Assembly (NCBI RefSeq): GCF_963678635.1
Contig: NC_087070.1
Coordinates: 1,480,512-1,544,511, forward strand
Reading direction: 5' to 3'
From: Symsagittifera roscoffensis
Taxonomy: Eukaryota > Xenacoelomorpha > Acoela > Convolutidae
DNA: 64,000 bases
Part shown: positions 1 to 8,707 of the stretch, piece after piece
Layout of the letters: every line of letters starts with the position of its first letter
How positions within the stretch are numbered: the stretch's first letter is position 1
Notes under the pieces: model-generated
The model's input: only the letters and a program-made list of their open reading frames with translations
What the model was told of the DNA's origin: nothing
Database searches by the model: none
Made by a program: the position numbers and the translations under genes

Positions 1-225
1 TTAAAATTTTATAAAGACACTATTTTTCAGGCTCGTTTTTGAAGGTTTTGACCACAAAAAATGCTGTTTTGTTGGAGCGCGCTCTCCTCACAAATTAGTT
101 ATATATTGGTGCCAACGCGATTTCAGTTTGGCACCAATTTCAAAAAAATTATTGGTTTAGTTTAATCAACCAAAGAGGGATTCATTACAATATGGATATC
201 GCAAAATCTGAAATTTTTTCCTCAC
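1..225. other. intron sequence at left window edge
   Basis: AT-rich sequence downstream (on the minus strand) of the last visible RPTP exon, whose donor GTGAG lies at 221-225. No further exon of the phosphatase domain is recognisable here. The rest of the second phosphatase domain, including its active-site loop, must lie beyond the window. Confidence 0.5.
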
Positions 226-537
226 CAAATCAGTTACGACGAAATCCATATCAGAAGTAACTTCTTCTTCTCTAAGACACGTATCATCGCCACGTTCCAT
301 GGTTCTATTCGGATTACTCACGACAGCACAAGAATTACACGACTGTCGATTCGGTTCGTGAGAACAAATTTCTGTTTTTCTTTCAACAACGAGACCACGT
401 TTCTTGGCATGCGTCGTGAATCTGACATTTCGGCTTTGTTCTCTGTCGGTTTCGTTTCCACTCGATGAGTCGTGTTGTGATGATGACCTAATGTCTTCTC
501 GTTCACTCGGCGGCCAAAAGACGAAGTCCTCCGAATC
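226..537 (-). CDS. RPTP exon, second phosphatase domain (D2), YWP-like segment
   Basis: Exon of the minus-strand receptor tyrosine phosphatase gene. It opens after an acceptor (CCAG at 538-541), stays open for 104 codons in phase 0 and ends before GTGAG (221-225). It begins DSEDFVFWPPSERED, which fits the conserved 'xxYWPxxxxxxxG' strand of PTP domains that follows the FW...IVML strand in the preceding exon (14954-15112). That exon also ends in phase 0, so the two join cleanly across the 14.4-kb intron that holds the LTR element. The remainder is polar and rich in charged residues and Ser, longer than a typical PTP loop, so the true donor may lie earlier than I placed it. The start and domain are well supported; the 3' border is not. 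Confidence 0.6.
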
Positions 538-719
538 CTGGAGGAACGTTTTTCATGTTAATGTCAGCTAAAGCTACTGTTTGTGCCGATATTTAGAAAC
601 AAAAATAGTTCGTTCTCTAACTTTTTTCGAAAAAGAAGTTTAGTTTTTTTTTAGTTCTGATTGGGCTCAAAATTCTATCGCATCATTCAAACTCTTTAGT
701 TTATAACTTATGAGCAAAA
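538..719. other. RPTP intron, left flank of LTR element
   Basis: Intron sequence between the D2 exon at 226-537 and the LTR element. Its last four bases (716-719, AAAA) form the left copy of the target-site duplication. Confidence 0.6.
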
Positions 720-1129
720 TGAGTTAGGACTGGTGTGTATAACTCATAGAGTAATTTCGGATAGGGTACACCGTCTGCTCGTCACGCTATCTTATTTTCG
801 GCCGGATAGATTCGTGCAACTTCTTAGTCTAATACCGATCCTAATCTTACTCTTATACTATCTAGTCTCAGGTTGTTTAACTAGTCTCTGCTAGGCTCAA
901 TAGATCTAGGGTATACTGGTTTATTGCGGCTGCTGAAGTGCTCGGGAGAGTCCAACTATTTTCTAAGTTAAATTCAAATCTCTCTGGTGCTGAAATTACA
1001 AGTAACTTCAGCACTTACAAATAAGTGGGTTGTTAGTTAGATGGATCATGATTGGTTAATATTAAATACTTTACATTGGTAAAATATCTAATTTATCCAA
1101 TCATAAAATGTAGTTTAGATCAGGTTCCA
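720..1129 (-). repeat. 3' LTR of copy A
   Basis: 410-bp repeat identical by eye to 14238-14647 and close to 59327-59734. Ends are TG...CA. On the minus strand it contains CCAAT-like and TATTTAATATT sequences near its 5' end, a near-palindrome around TGCTGAAGTTAC/GTAATTTCAGCA, and an AATAAA signal (920-925) that would serve for polyadenylation. Confidence 0.93.
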
Positions 1130-2659
1130 CCCATCCGGGTTTTACAGAGTTTTTTAGAATAGTTCTTCTGCGATTCGAAGGATGGATGATGGACGTTGGT
1201 TTTTGGCGAACATCATTTTCTTCCGTTTCCTCTTTGTTAAAGAAGTTCCAGGAAGCTGGAGTTAGAGACATAAGACGTTGTGTCTTCTAGTGACAACGAC
1301 TAAGTCTTTGCAACAAACTCAAATCTGATTTCAGAATGGTTGGCTATGTCAGGTTTTTCTGTTCTGCGTGGAGAACTTCTTTTGTGTCTGATCTAGTTTG
1401 GGAATGGCGTGGAGATTGTGCGTGGAGGGGATGCCTGGTTACTCGGATCTGTACGTATACTTGAACATCGAGGTGGTCATTGGTCTAGTTCAATGAAGTC
1501 CTTTTCTGCGAAGTCAAGTCGTACTCTAAATCCTTTGAGTTGTGATTGTGAGTGGCATATCGATTGTGGTTGGCCATTCTCTCTCGAGTGTAGTGGGGTC
1601 GTTTTGTCTTTAGATGTTCGTCCTTGGTGTTATATTCTGATCTATGTATTGCATAATGTAATTTACATTTTATAAAACATTTATTAGTTTAATATTTTTT
1701 AATTATGATGTTAGTTAGTTGTTTTCACAAAAGCTTTTTGTTTTAGTTCGGTTATTTTGAAGAGTTACTCACCCTTGAGTAGCTCTTATTAAAAATAGAG
1801 GTGTGGTCACAAAGCGTGGATGTAGCGCGGTGGGTTAGGCCGGCTATAGAGCATGCTCAGGACGTCCTTCCTGGTGGGTTAGGCCAGGAGTGGGAGTATG
1901 ATTTCATGCGGTTTTTGTGAGGGGTCCTGTTATGTGACAACGTTTTATGTTGGGTTTGTTGTGGTTTTTCTTATGTCTTGTTGGTTATGTCCTTTTTCCA
2001 AAAAGCAAATTGTTCGTGGTATGGGTTTGTCTTTCGACTTTTTTGTGTTTTATTATTTCTTTCTTAGACTTTATAATAGTCTTCAAAAGAATAAATTATC
2101 CAGTTTTAAACTGGGTTAATCCGGTTTGGGTACCGTTGGTTTCCTTTTCTTAGTCATGCTGTTATTCTATGATTTGTGGTATTTAGTAAGCTGCGTTGGT
2201 TAGTTTTGTTTAGTATATGATTCCTTTCCAACCGGGTTAAAGGAAAGTTTGAAACATGTTATTATATGTTAGAGTTGTTGAGTGTGAAAACTTGAAACTG
2301 AAATTCATTATTTTAAACAATTCTTCGTGGGCGAGCTGTGCGAGTGTGGATAGAATTTCTGTGCGAATGAATGAAAATATCAAAAGGTTAGTACTGCATT
2401 TGCATTTTATTAATTTACTGCATAGAATTTGGAAATTTACTGCTAGTTATGGGGGAATTTTAAGTTACAAATTTTCATCATAATTAGATTTACTGCTTGT
2501 GGGGAAATTTTAGAAATGAATTTACTGCATTGGTATTAAATTTATAAATTTATAAGTGTAAGAGATTAATAGAATTTTTGAAATCTGTTTGATGAAATTT
2601 GCGATTTTTATTTGTCTTTTGTGGTTTTTGTAGGTGATTGTCGGATGAAGGCTAAAAAT
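1130..2659 (-). other. 3' untranslated region of copy A
   Basis: About 1.5 kb between the 3' intron and the 3' LTR. It is strongly conserved with 59735-61213 in copy B, apart from short indels (copy A has roughly 50 extra bases near 1215-1290). Open frames of 70-90 codons exist on the plus strand (for example 1409-1675), but differences between the copies there are mostly non-conservative, so I do not call them genes. Sequence such as GAGTTACTC...GAGTAGCTC (about 1758-1785) could fold into a short hairpin. A role in RNA stability, packaging or export is possible but unproven. Confidence 0.6.
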
Positions 2660-2738
2660 CTAAAGAAAACATGGATAAAGTATGGTGAGTTTTTTAATAT
2701 TTTAATTAGTTAGTAATATTCAACTAATTCATACTTAC
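2660..2738 (-). other. conserved 79-nt spliceosomal intron in the 3' UTR of copy A
   Basis: On the minus strand the last gene ends with a TAA stop (2744-2742) followed directly by CAG|GTAAGTATG, a near-ideal 5' splice site. A perfect TACTAAC branch-point sequence lies at 2709-2715, and a pyrimidine-rich acceptor TTTTCTTTAG ends at 2660. The same three signals occur at the same spacing in copy B (61214-61291, 78 nt). An intron surviving in a retroelement implies that unspliced RNA is the form that is reverse transcribed. Confidence 0.7.
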
Positions 2739-2741
2739 CTG

Positions 2742-4547
2742 TTAGTCGTCGGGGAAAAAACCGTGGGGGAAGATGTCGTGGATGAGATCGGAAGTTGTTA
2801 GTAGTTTAGCTAAGATGCGGATGATATTTTTAGTCTGAAGCAGTGGCCAAAGCAATTGAAGTGCCTTGATAGTGGTTATTTCTTCAGTGCCAACTGCAAA
2901 CTCAAAAGGTGTGTTTTGGATTAGATTATATAATTTGTGATTGAATTTAGTGTTGTGGATGAATTCTAAAATTGGGATTTCTATAGGTTGTACAAACTCG
3001 TGCGGGATAAGGAAGGGTCGGGATTCTTCGGCGTTGAAGGTCTTGGTGATGGGACAGAAGATGTACATTTGGGTTATGGGATCATAATTGCGAAGAATAC
3101 CATGAAGGTTAGTATCTTTAATGCAATATGTGAAATTTAGGAAAAATGGTGAAGTGTATTTGGAATTAATGAATTGAAAACGATGGTGTGGTTGTCTAGA
3201 GGGTGTGTGTAGGTCAAAGTGATTTTGGATGAAGCGATAATAACTATATGTGTGGGTTTGTTTAGTGCGCAACATAATATCGTGTGAGCAGTGTAAATCT
3301 CTTTCGTGTGGTGCAAGGAAATGAAAGGTTAGTGAAAATATTTGGAAGCGTTCTTTAAAATTTTCGTATGCTTGTGTGTCTGTTAGTGCTTCTGAAATAA
3401 TGTGATCAAACTTTCGGTCGAAGATGTTTAGTGTAAATATATATGGTGTCTTGATGAAAAATTTCTCGGTAATTTGTGGATTAGCGAAGCGATCGTCGTC
3501 TAAGAATTGATCTTGGTTAGCTCTGATGATGTTGTGATCATAGTATTCGAGTGTATATTCGTTAGCTCTAGGTGCAGTGTGTGTTTTTAGTGATTTTTTA
3601 TATCCAACGTAAGTAAATTGTCTAGCGGTTAGTGGTGTAGTGAGTCGATATAGCATGTCCGTATTTCGCTCTATATCGATGTGAGTGTTAGATAAAGGTA
3701 AGCAAAGAGGGTTAGTAAAATGATAATATGAGGTCCAAGAGAGAGTGGGCATTAAAACGTATTCATCTACAAAGTTGCGTGTTTCGTTAGTGTCGTGGGG
3801 GGTGTTTAAGGTGTATTGTGGGAATGAGGGTAAGGTGATGGCTAAAAATTCTTTTGTGTTAGTATGCTTGGGGTGGTTGATGTATTCACGGGCTGTTCCT
3901 GGTTTTGCTGGGAAAGGATGGTTGGGGAACTTTCTTTTAAAAGTGCGGTAAGCTCTATTAGTGTTGAGTGAAGATTCAGTTGATGTGGATGATGGTGCTA
4001 ATGATTCAGTATAATTTGAAGAGGGTGTAGGGGTAGGGGGGTTGGATGAATTTATTGTGGAGGAGATTTGGTTTATTGTTGGGGTATGGAGGTGGTAGGG
4101 TTGTTGTTGAAGGGTAATAAAATTATCTAGCTCTGGGGAGATTCGGGGGGTGTCTGGAGAATGAGATGATTGGTCAGAATGAAGTGAGGAGTAGGTTGGG
4201 GTAACTTGGGAAGCATAAGAGGGTGTGGAAGTGATTGGGTCAGGGTTATTGGATAATATGGGTTGAAAAGGGGGTTGAGAAAAATTAGAAGAATTATGAA
4301 AATTATTGGATGGGGATGGTTCTGAGTCGGCAAATTCATCGGGGGTTTCAATATTCGGGTTATTGAGTTGTGAGATGGAATATAAAACTGAGATGTGTGA
4401 ATTAGTGTCGGAATTCATGCCTGATGTTACATTACTAGATGGAAAATCGGGTGGCGGAAAAGCAAAAAGTGGTATTATTGGGATTGGAGAGGTAAGATTG
4501 GTTGGGTGGGAATTTGATCGGTGTAGTGATCCAAGTTGGCGGCTCAT
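2742..4547 (-). CDS. unrecognised 601-aa 3' gene of the retroelement (copy A)
   Basis: A 601-residue protein whose ATG overlaps the TGA stop of the envelope-like gene (ATGA at 4547-4544), an arrangement suited to translation by termination-reinitiation. Residues 1 to about 195 are rich in Pro, Ser, Thr and Asn and look disordered. From about residue 198 to the end the sequence looks globular, rich in aromatic residues and His, beginning YRTFKRKFPNHPF. I see no signal peptide, transmembrane span, zinc-binding pattern or known catalytic motif, and I do not recognise the family. The homologue in copy B (61295-63088) is 597 aa; the length difference is two 2-codon deletions in the Pro/Ser-rich part. 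Most replacements in the globular part are conservative (I/V, D/E, F/Y, I/L), which suggests selection on the protein. The function is unknown. Confidence 0.85.
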   Translation of the reverse strand: MSRQLGSLHRSNSHPTNLTSPIPIIPLFAFPPPDFPSSNVTSGMNSDTNSHISVLYSISQLNNPNIETPDEFADSEPSPSNNFHNSSNFSQPPFQPILSNNPDPITSTPSYASQVTPTYSSLHSDQSSHSPDTPRISPELDNFITLQQQPYHLHTPTINQISSTINSSNPPTPTPSSNYTESLAPSSTSTESSLNTNRAYRTFKRKFPNHPFPAKPGTAREYINHPKHTNTKEFLAITLPSFPQYTLNTPHDTNETRNFVDEYVLMPTLSWTSYYHFTNPLCLPLSNTHIDIERNTDMLYRLTTPLTARQFTYVGYKKSLKTHTAPRANEYTLEYYDHNIIRANQDQFLDDDRFANPQITEKFFIKTPYIFTLNIFDRKFDHIISEALTDTQAYENFKERFQIFSLTFHFLAPHERDLHCSHDIMLRTKQTHTYSYYRFIQNHFDLHTPSRQPHHRFQFINSKYTSPFFLNFTYCIKDTNLHGILRNYDPITQMYIFCPITKTFNAEESRPFLIPHEFVQPIEIPILEFIHNTKFNHKLYNLIQNTPFEFAVGTEEITTIKALQLLWPLLQTKNIIRILAKLLTTSDLIHDIFPHGFFPDD

Positions 4548-7162
4548 CGTGGGCTAAAAAAATGATTATTTTGAGACTGAAAAGCGGTGGTATGGGGTTG
4601 TTCAATAATTTGTTCATAAGTATTATGGTCTTGTGACTGGTGTGTCATTATATGTTGGATGGGACTTTGTGATGTGGTGAGTCGAAAATTTGGATTATGT
4701 GTGATGGCTAAATTTCGAAAATTTCGTGGGACTAGGGATAGTGGATGGTTATTTGGTAGGGGTGGTAATTGTGGTGCCGTTGGCGTTATGTCTACATTGT
4801 TATGTTCTTCGTCGTATGTATTTTGTCGTGTTGCTATTTTTGTGTTATATTCTTTTATTTGTGCGTCTAAAAGAATTTTGTTTATAGATGTAGAAAAGAT
4901 TCCAAAAAATCCTGCAAAGAGTATGCGTGCTACGCTTGCTTGTCTGTTTACTTGTGTGTGTATAGCACATGTGTTGTAGATTCCTTTTAAAAGTGAGAAA
5001 AGAAATCCAATAAAGTTAAACATTGCGTATAAAATAGTCAATTTTTCTAAGATGTAGTAGGGCCATCCTAGAAAATCGAGGATCTCATTTTTGAGTGTAA
5101 CAAAGCTAAAAATGTTAATTGGTGATATATCTTGGGGACGGTATTTTTCACCGTTTAGATATATATAATCTTTAATGTCTTTAAAATATCCGCTATAGTC
5201 TTGCGTGTAGATATCGGCAAATCCTGCGGTTTCCGCAAGTTTGCGTAAATTTTGGTCTATTGATTGTCTTTGTATAGTGTCCATTTGTGTTAATAATTCT
5301 TGGAATTGTTGTGTTCTAATGTGATGTTGAATATCTGATTTTGAATAGATTCCTATTGATTGTAAGTCTATATTTGGGTTTCGAGCAATAGCGCGAATGC
5401 TTTCTGGTGAAAATTTTTTGAGTGATTGCATTAATGTGGGATATGGAGTGAGAAGATAATATTTATTTTCATCAGGGTTTAGTTGTACTACATTGTGGCT
5501 GTTTTCTGATCCACATGGGACTGCGGTATCCCAGAAATAGGTTCTTCGTGAAAGTGTATCCACGAAATGTACTTTATTCTTATAAAAGATAGGGATTCTT
5601 TTATAACATCGTTTATCTTCAAAAACGTATAGTGGTGATACTTTTTTAGTACAAGTATAAAACCATAAGATGTTTCCTTCATAGTCTAAAAAATTTGATC
5701 TATTTCCAGATAATAAGTATCCTGCATAGGGTATTTTTAATACTGCTAGTGCAAGTGATTGTAATATTTGTGTTCGTTCTAATTCGCATAGTTGGTGTAG
5801 TGTTTCTAATTCGGAGAGTGACATTTCTTGAAAAATTCGGCTAATTGTATAATCTAGTTTCATATCTAAATGAATATCATAGTGGATATTACCGAAATAT
5901 GTAGTATTCATTAGTGATAATTCTTGTAAGCGTGTGCTTCTGGTGTCATGGGGTTTTAGATGTCCACCAGGTTGTCCGTTGCTTTTTTCAAAATTAACTG
6001 GTATATAGGATGTTCCTTCGTTTGGAGGATGACCTGTGGCATATGGGTCAATTTTTATTTTTCCAGTGGTCATGTCGAATCCTTTTTCGTATTCAACTAA
6101 TATTTCAGAGTATTGTGTTTTATGGAGTGGATTTCTATATTTACATGCAAGTTCTGTTTCTTGATATATTTGAAAACGTGTCAATTTATTTTCTATATTG
6201 TGTATGTTTCTAAAATTATTACTTTGTTTTCGTGATGGATGTACTTGTTCATATGGAACTGATTGTATAAAGTATTTTTCGTGAAATTTTATCATACGAG
6301 CGTGTATTCTTGCTACTTGAAATGTTGTACATGTATCTTCGGGGAACCAAACAATTGTTGCTTGTGTTCTCGTTGTAGGGTCGCAATAACCTTGATCATT
6401 TTTACAAGGTAATCGGATTCCTTGATAGATCATTGTATTATCTGATAAATCTCGTGTTAGTTGTATTTTTTCGAGTTGTATTTTCCAATCGAAAAACATT
6501 ATTTCTTGGTATCCTTTATTTTTTGTGTCTGCTTTGCAGTTTGATGGGTTATTTATACCAATGTGTGGTATCCAATGTTTATCGTGTAGGTCATAGGTTA
6601 ATCGTCCGTGTGCGCCGTTATATGGGTATTTTTCGTCTAGTTTTATATGTCCTTGGTGTCTTTCAAGTTGTGATTGATGTACAGAGTCTGAAAAAACTTG
6701 AAAGTTAACTAACTTTCTTTCGGAGTTTTTATTTTGTGTGATGTTTAGTCTAAGTAATTCATTTTTACAATCGTCGGGATTGAGATGTAAAAGACGTTCT
6801 ATATTACTCTGATAGAATGATTCATGGTCAAGTCGGTTTTTGTTTCCGTTCGAGACTTGTGAACAATGTACTTTCTTTTCGGAAAATGTTGCTGTGAATT
6901 TATAACCTGTAACTGTTGTTGCTCGGGCTTTTGAATAGAGTGTTGCTATTACATTTGTGGTTTCTATAGCTTGTGGTTCTGTTTCACATTGTGATACTTG
7001 ATTTATTGCATATTTATGTAGTGTTTTTTGTTCATTTTCTTCACAATCGTAATGTGTTACTAATAAATCTTGTGGTCCTGTACGAGGGGAAGGGTTTATG
7101 TTTTGATTTGAGATTACTAGAAAAAGGAGTTGGAGAAAAATTAATAATTTTAGAATATACAT
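4544..7162 (-). CDS. env-like: envelope-like glycoprotein (872 aa)
   Basis: An intact 872-aa frame. Residues 1-19 form a classic signal peptide (MYILKLLIFLQLLFLVIS). A long Cys-containing ectodomain with several N-x-S/T sites follows, then a hydrophobic span around residues 709-729 (in ILYAMFNFIGFLFSLL), a second at about 745-760, and a hydrophilic Pro-rich tail. It lies in the position of env in retrovirus-like elements. The second half has a 'C-x8-C' like Leu-rich stretch, a CYKRIPI motif followed by FVDTLSRR, and a conserved VPC. This arrangement reminds me of glycoproteins of chuvirus-like negative-strand viruses that have been captured by invertebrate LTR elements, but that assignment is by eye. 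The role would be membrane attachment and fusion. The start overlaps the upstream ATG-less frame by 13 nt and the stop overlaps the next gene. Confidence 0.8.
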   Translation of the reverse strand: MYILKLLIFLQLLFLVISNQNINPSPRTGPQDLLVTHYDCEENEQKTLHKYAINQVSQCETEPQAIETTNVIATLYSKARATTVTGYKFTATFSEKKVHCSQVSNGNKNRLDHESFYQSNIERLLHLNPDDCKNELLRLNITQNKNSERKLVNFQVFSDSVHQSQLERHQGHIKLDEKYPYNGAHGRLTYDLHDKHWIPHIGINNPSNCKADTKNKGYQEIMFFDWKIQLEKIQLTRDLSDNTMIYQGIRLPCKNDQGYCDPTTRTQATIVWFPEDTCTTFQVARIHARMIKFHEKYFIQSVPYEQVHPSRKQSNNFRNIHNIENKLTRFQIYQETELACKYRNPLHKTQYSEILVEYEKGFDMTTGKIKIDPYATGHPPNEGTSYIPVNFEKSNGQPGGHLKPHDTRSTRLQELSLMNTTYFGNIHYDIHLDMKLDYTISRIFQEMSLSELETLHQLCELERTQILQSLALAVLKIPYAGYLLSGNRSNFLDYEGNILWFYTCTKKVSPLYVFEDKRCYKRIPIFYKNKVHFVDTLSRRTYFWDTAVPCGSENSHNVVQLNPDENKYYLLTPYPTLMQSLKKFSPESIRAIARNPNIDLQSIGIYSKSDIQHHIRTQQFQELLTQMDTIQRQSIDQNLRKLAETAGFADIYTQDYSGYFKDIKDYIYLNGEKYRPQDISPINIFSFVTLKNEILDFLGWPYYILEKLTILYAMFNFIGFLFSLLKGIYNTCAIHTQVNRQASVARILFAGFFGIFSTSINKILLDAQIKEYNTKIATRQNTYDEEHNNVDITPTAPQLPPLPNNHPLSLVPRNFRNLAITHNPNFRLTTSQSPIQHIMTHQSQDHNTYEQIIEQPHTTAFQSQNNHFFSPR

Positions 7163-8283
7163 GTGTATGATAATCCTGAGTATGGATTATAAAATGTAAT
7201 GTAGCCAATTGTGTTGTTGGTATATCTGTCGTATTTGTATATTACTTCAGTAGTTATAAACGGTGGTGGTAGTGATTGAGCTGTTATGTTAGGTGGGTTT
7301 AATGGGTAGGGATGTTGGGTAATATTGTTTAACTTAACTGTGATTTCAAACTTTAATTGTAAACTGTTTTGTTGGAGTATTTGAATATTGTGATCACGGA
7401 TATCGTTGTGAATATCTTGGCGATATTGTAATCTATTAAGTGCCCAGTTATGAAGGCGGTTACTTTCTTGATGTTGTCCAAATAATGGTGGAGGTGCTGT
7501 AAATGTATTCCAATCTAATCTTAAAGGAATATTTATTGATGATTGTTCTCGATATCTGGCGTCGAGATTATTTGGAAAATTTAAGTTAAAAGGTGGTGGT
7601 GAAATCTGGCTTATTGATGGTGTTGATGGTAGTGATAATGTTTCTGGTAGTGATGAGGATGTTGTTGTATCCGTAGAAATATCTATTGGATCATTGACTA
7701 AATTTAGTTCACCTTGTGTAAATGAATGTGTTGTCCAATATGGTAGTCGTGATGCCTGGTTTGGGGGGTTAAAGGGATTTTCACGTATTTGTTCAGATGT
7801 TGGTGTTGAACCTAAGTAATCTGATGGTAGGCTTGAGGTGCTACGTTGTGAAAGAAGCGTAGGGGTTTCTGGTAATTTACCAATGGGGTTTTCTGGAGTG
7901 TTTTGTGATGGGGATTGAGGTATATCAAAATGAACTCGGGGAGTTTGAAAATTTCTGTTTCGTCGAGGATGTATAATTTGTCTATTTATTTCGACTGTAT
8001 TTTGGTTTTGACTAGGATTTCTTATTCTACTTAGTTCTTGTGGTAGTGTTGGGTATAGGTTATATGTTGGTTCGCTTAGAGGTGCTTGTCGTTGAACTGG
8101 TTCTAGTGGTTCTGATAAACGAGCATGTCGTTCTTCAAAAGTGTATGGATTGTCTTGAAAAGAAATTCGTGTAGATGTTTGAGAATTTTGAGTAATTGAA
8201 GGTGGTGTTGGGTTATCTTGGGATGATGTCGGTGAAGACTGACTTTGTGACTGTTGGGTAGCAATTTTTGATAGAGTTTTGAA
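7150..8283 (-). CDS. 377-codon Pro/Ser/Thr/Gln-rich open frame with no ATG
   Basis: Between a TAA (8286-8284) and its TAA stop (7152-7150) this frame is open for 377 codons and contains not one ATG; I checked every codon. The product would be rich in Pro, Ser, Thr, Gln and Asn, with a less biased C-terminal third (for example LPYWTTHSFTQGELNL and later RLHNWALNRLQYRQ) and no obvious membrane span. It begins a few bases after the stop of the 62-aa hydrophobic frame and overlaps the envelope start by 13 nt. It could be translated by reinitiation at a non-AUG codon, by frameshifting, or after splicing to an upstream exon. I do not recognise the family. The matching region of copy B is outside the window. 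Confidence 0.6.
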   Translation of the reverse strand, partial: FKTLSKIATQQSQSQSSPTSSQDNPTPPSITQNSQTSTRISFQDNPYTFEERHARLSEPLEPVQRQAPLSEPTYNLYPTLPQELSRIRNPSQNQNTVEINRQIIHPRRNRNFQTPRVHFDIPQSPSQNTPENPIGKLPETPTLLSQRSTSSLPSDYLGSTPTSEQIRENPFNPPNQASRLPYWTTHSFTQGELNLVNDPIDISTDTTTSSSLPETLSLPSTPSISQISPPPFNLNFPNNLDARYREQSSINIPLRLDWNTFTAPPPLFGQHQESNRLHNWALNRLQYRQDIHNDIRDHNIQILQQNSLQLKFEITVKLNNITQHPYPLNPPNITAQSLPPPFITTEVIYKYDRYTNNTIGYITFYNPYSGLSYTCIF

Positions 8284-8291
8284 TTATTACT

Positions 8292-8480
8292 TTAGTGAGA
8301 AAATTTGTGTTTATTATAATATTCTTCCAAAAAAAGAATTAGAAGGATTGTTGCTAGGGCAAATGTGAAGATTGCTTTCTTTATACATTTACATATGGTC
8401 AAAATGAGGGATGATAAGAATGCTATGAAAATTACAAACAATAAAAAAATATCAGTTCTACTGAAAATTGTTCGTATCAT
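8292..8480 (-). CDS. small hydrophobic protein, 62 aa
   Basis: A 62-aa frame with two hydrophobic stretches (about residues 11-29 and 36-51) separated by CKCIKK. Its ATG overlaps the TGA stop of the frame upstream (ATGA at 8480-8477), the same junction type as between the envelope gene and the 3' gene. Size and topology recall small viral membrane proteins, but AT-rich DNA can also give hydrophobic frames by chance. Only one copy is visible, so conservation cannot be judged here. Confidence 0.4.
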   Translation of the reverse strand: MIRTIFSRTDIFLLFVIFIAFLSSLILTICKCIKKAIFTFALATILLILFLEEYYNKHKFSH

Positions 8481-8707
8481 TTAGACAAGTTGTATAAATC
8501 GTACCTGTGGATATAATCAAGGGTTTTGGAAAGTTGGAGGAATAGTTCGAGAATAGTGTAGAAAATTAAAAAAATGTTACAAAAAATGATTAGGATTATT
8601 AGAAAAGATTCAAGTATATCAAAAAGAAATATTATAAAGGTTTCAAGTATTGTAAAAAAATGTTTAAGATTTATGAGTATTTGAGTAACTGATTGAGAGA
8701 AGAGCAT
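8477..8707 (-). CDS. small hydrophobic protein, 76 aa
   Basis: A 76-aa frame with an almost continuous hydrophobic Ile/Leu/Phe stretch at about residues 20-57, preceded by a polar N-terminus. The ATG (8707) directly follows a TAA of a short upstream frame, and the stop overlaps the next ATG. It belongs to a cluster of overlapping accessory frames between integrase and the envelope gene. Function unknown; chance origin in AT-rich sequence is not excluded. Confidence 0.35.
   Translation of the reverse strand: MLFSQSVTQILINLKHFFTILETFIIFLFDILESFLIILIIFCNIFLIFYTILELFLQLSKTLDYIHRYDLYNLSK

Noticed and set aside
318-506. 62-codon minus-strand frame starting MNEKTLGHHH
   Set aside because: A different frame of the same exon continues the PTP domain in phase and is open longer.
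1409-1675. 88-codon plus-strand frame in the retroelement 3' region, also present in copy B (59961-60245)
   Set aside because: Between copies the replacements are mostly non-conservative (W/R, G/S, P/S, G/E, Y/C) and the end shifts, so conservation reflects the DNA, not a protein.
1898-2153. Overlapping plus-strand hydrophobic frames
   Set aside because: Antisense to the element transcript, T-rich translation, and frame length changes in copy B.
2595-2692. Exon-like plus-strand segment with acceptor-like TTTTTGTAG and donor-like GGTGAGT, conserved in both copies
   Set aside because: It overlaps the minus-strand intron, whose donor, TACTAAC and acceptor are stronger and on the transcribed strand.
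4306-4979. Plus-strand frames of 83 and 106 codons opposite the envelope and 3' genes
   Set aside because: Shadows of the well-supported minus-strand genes.
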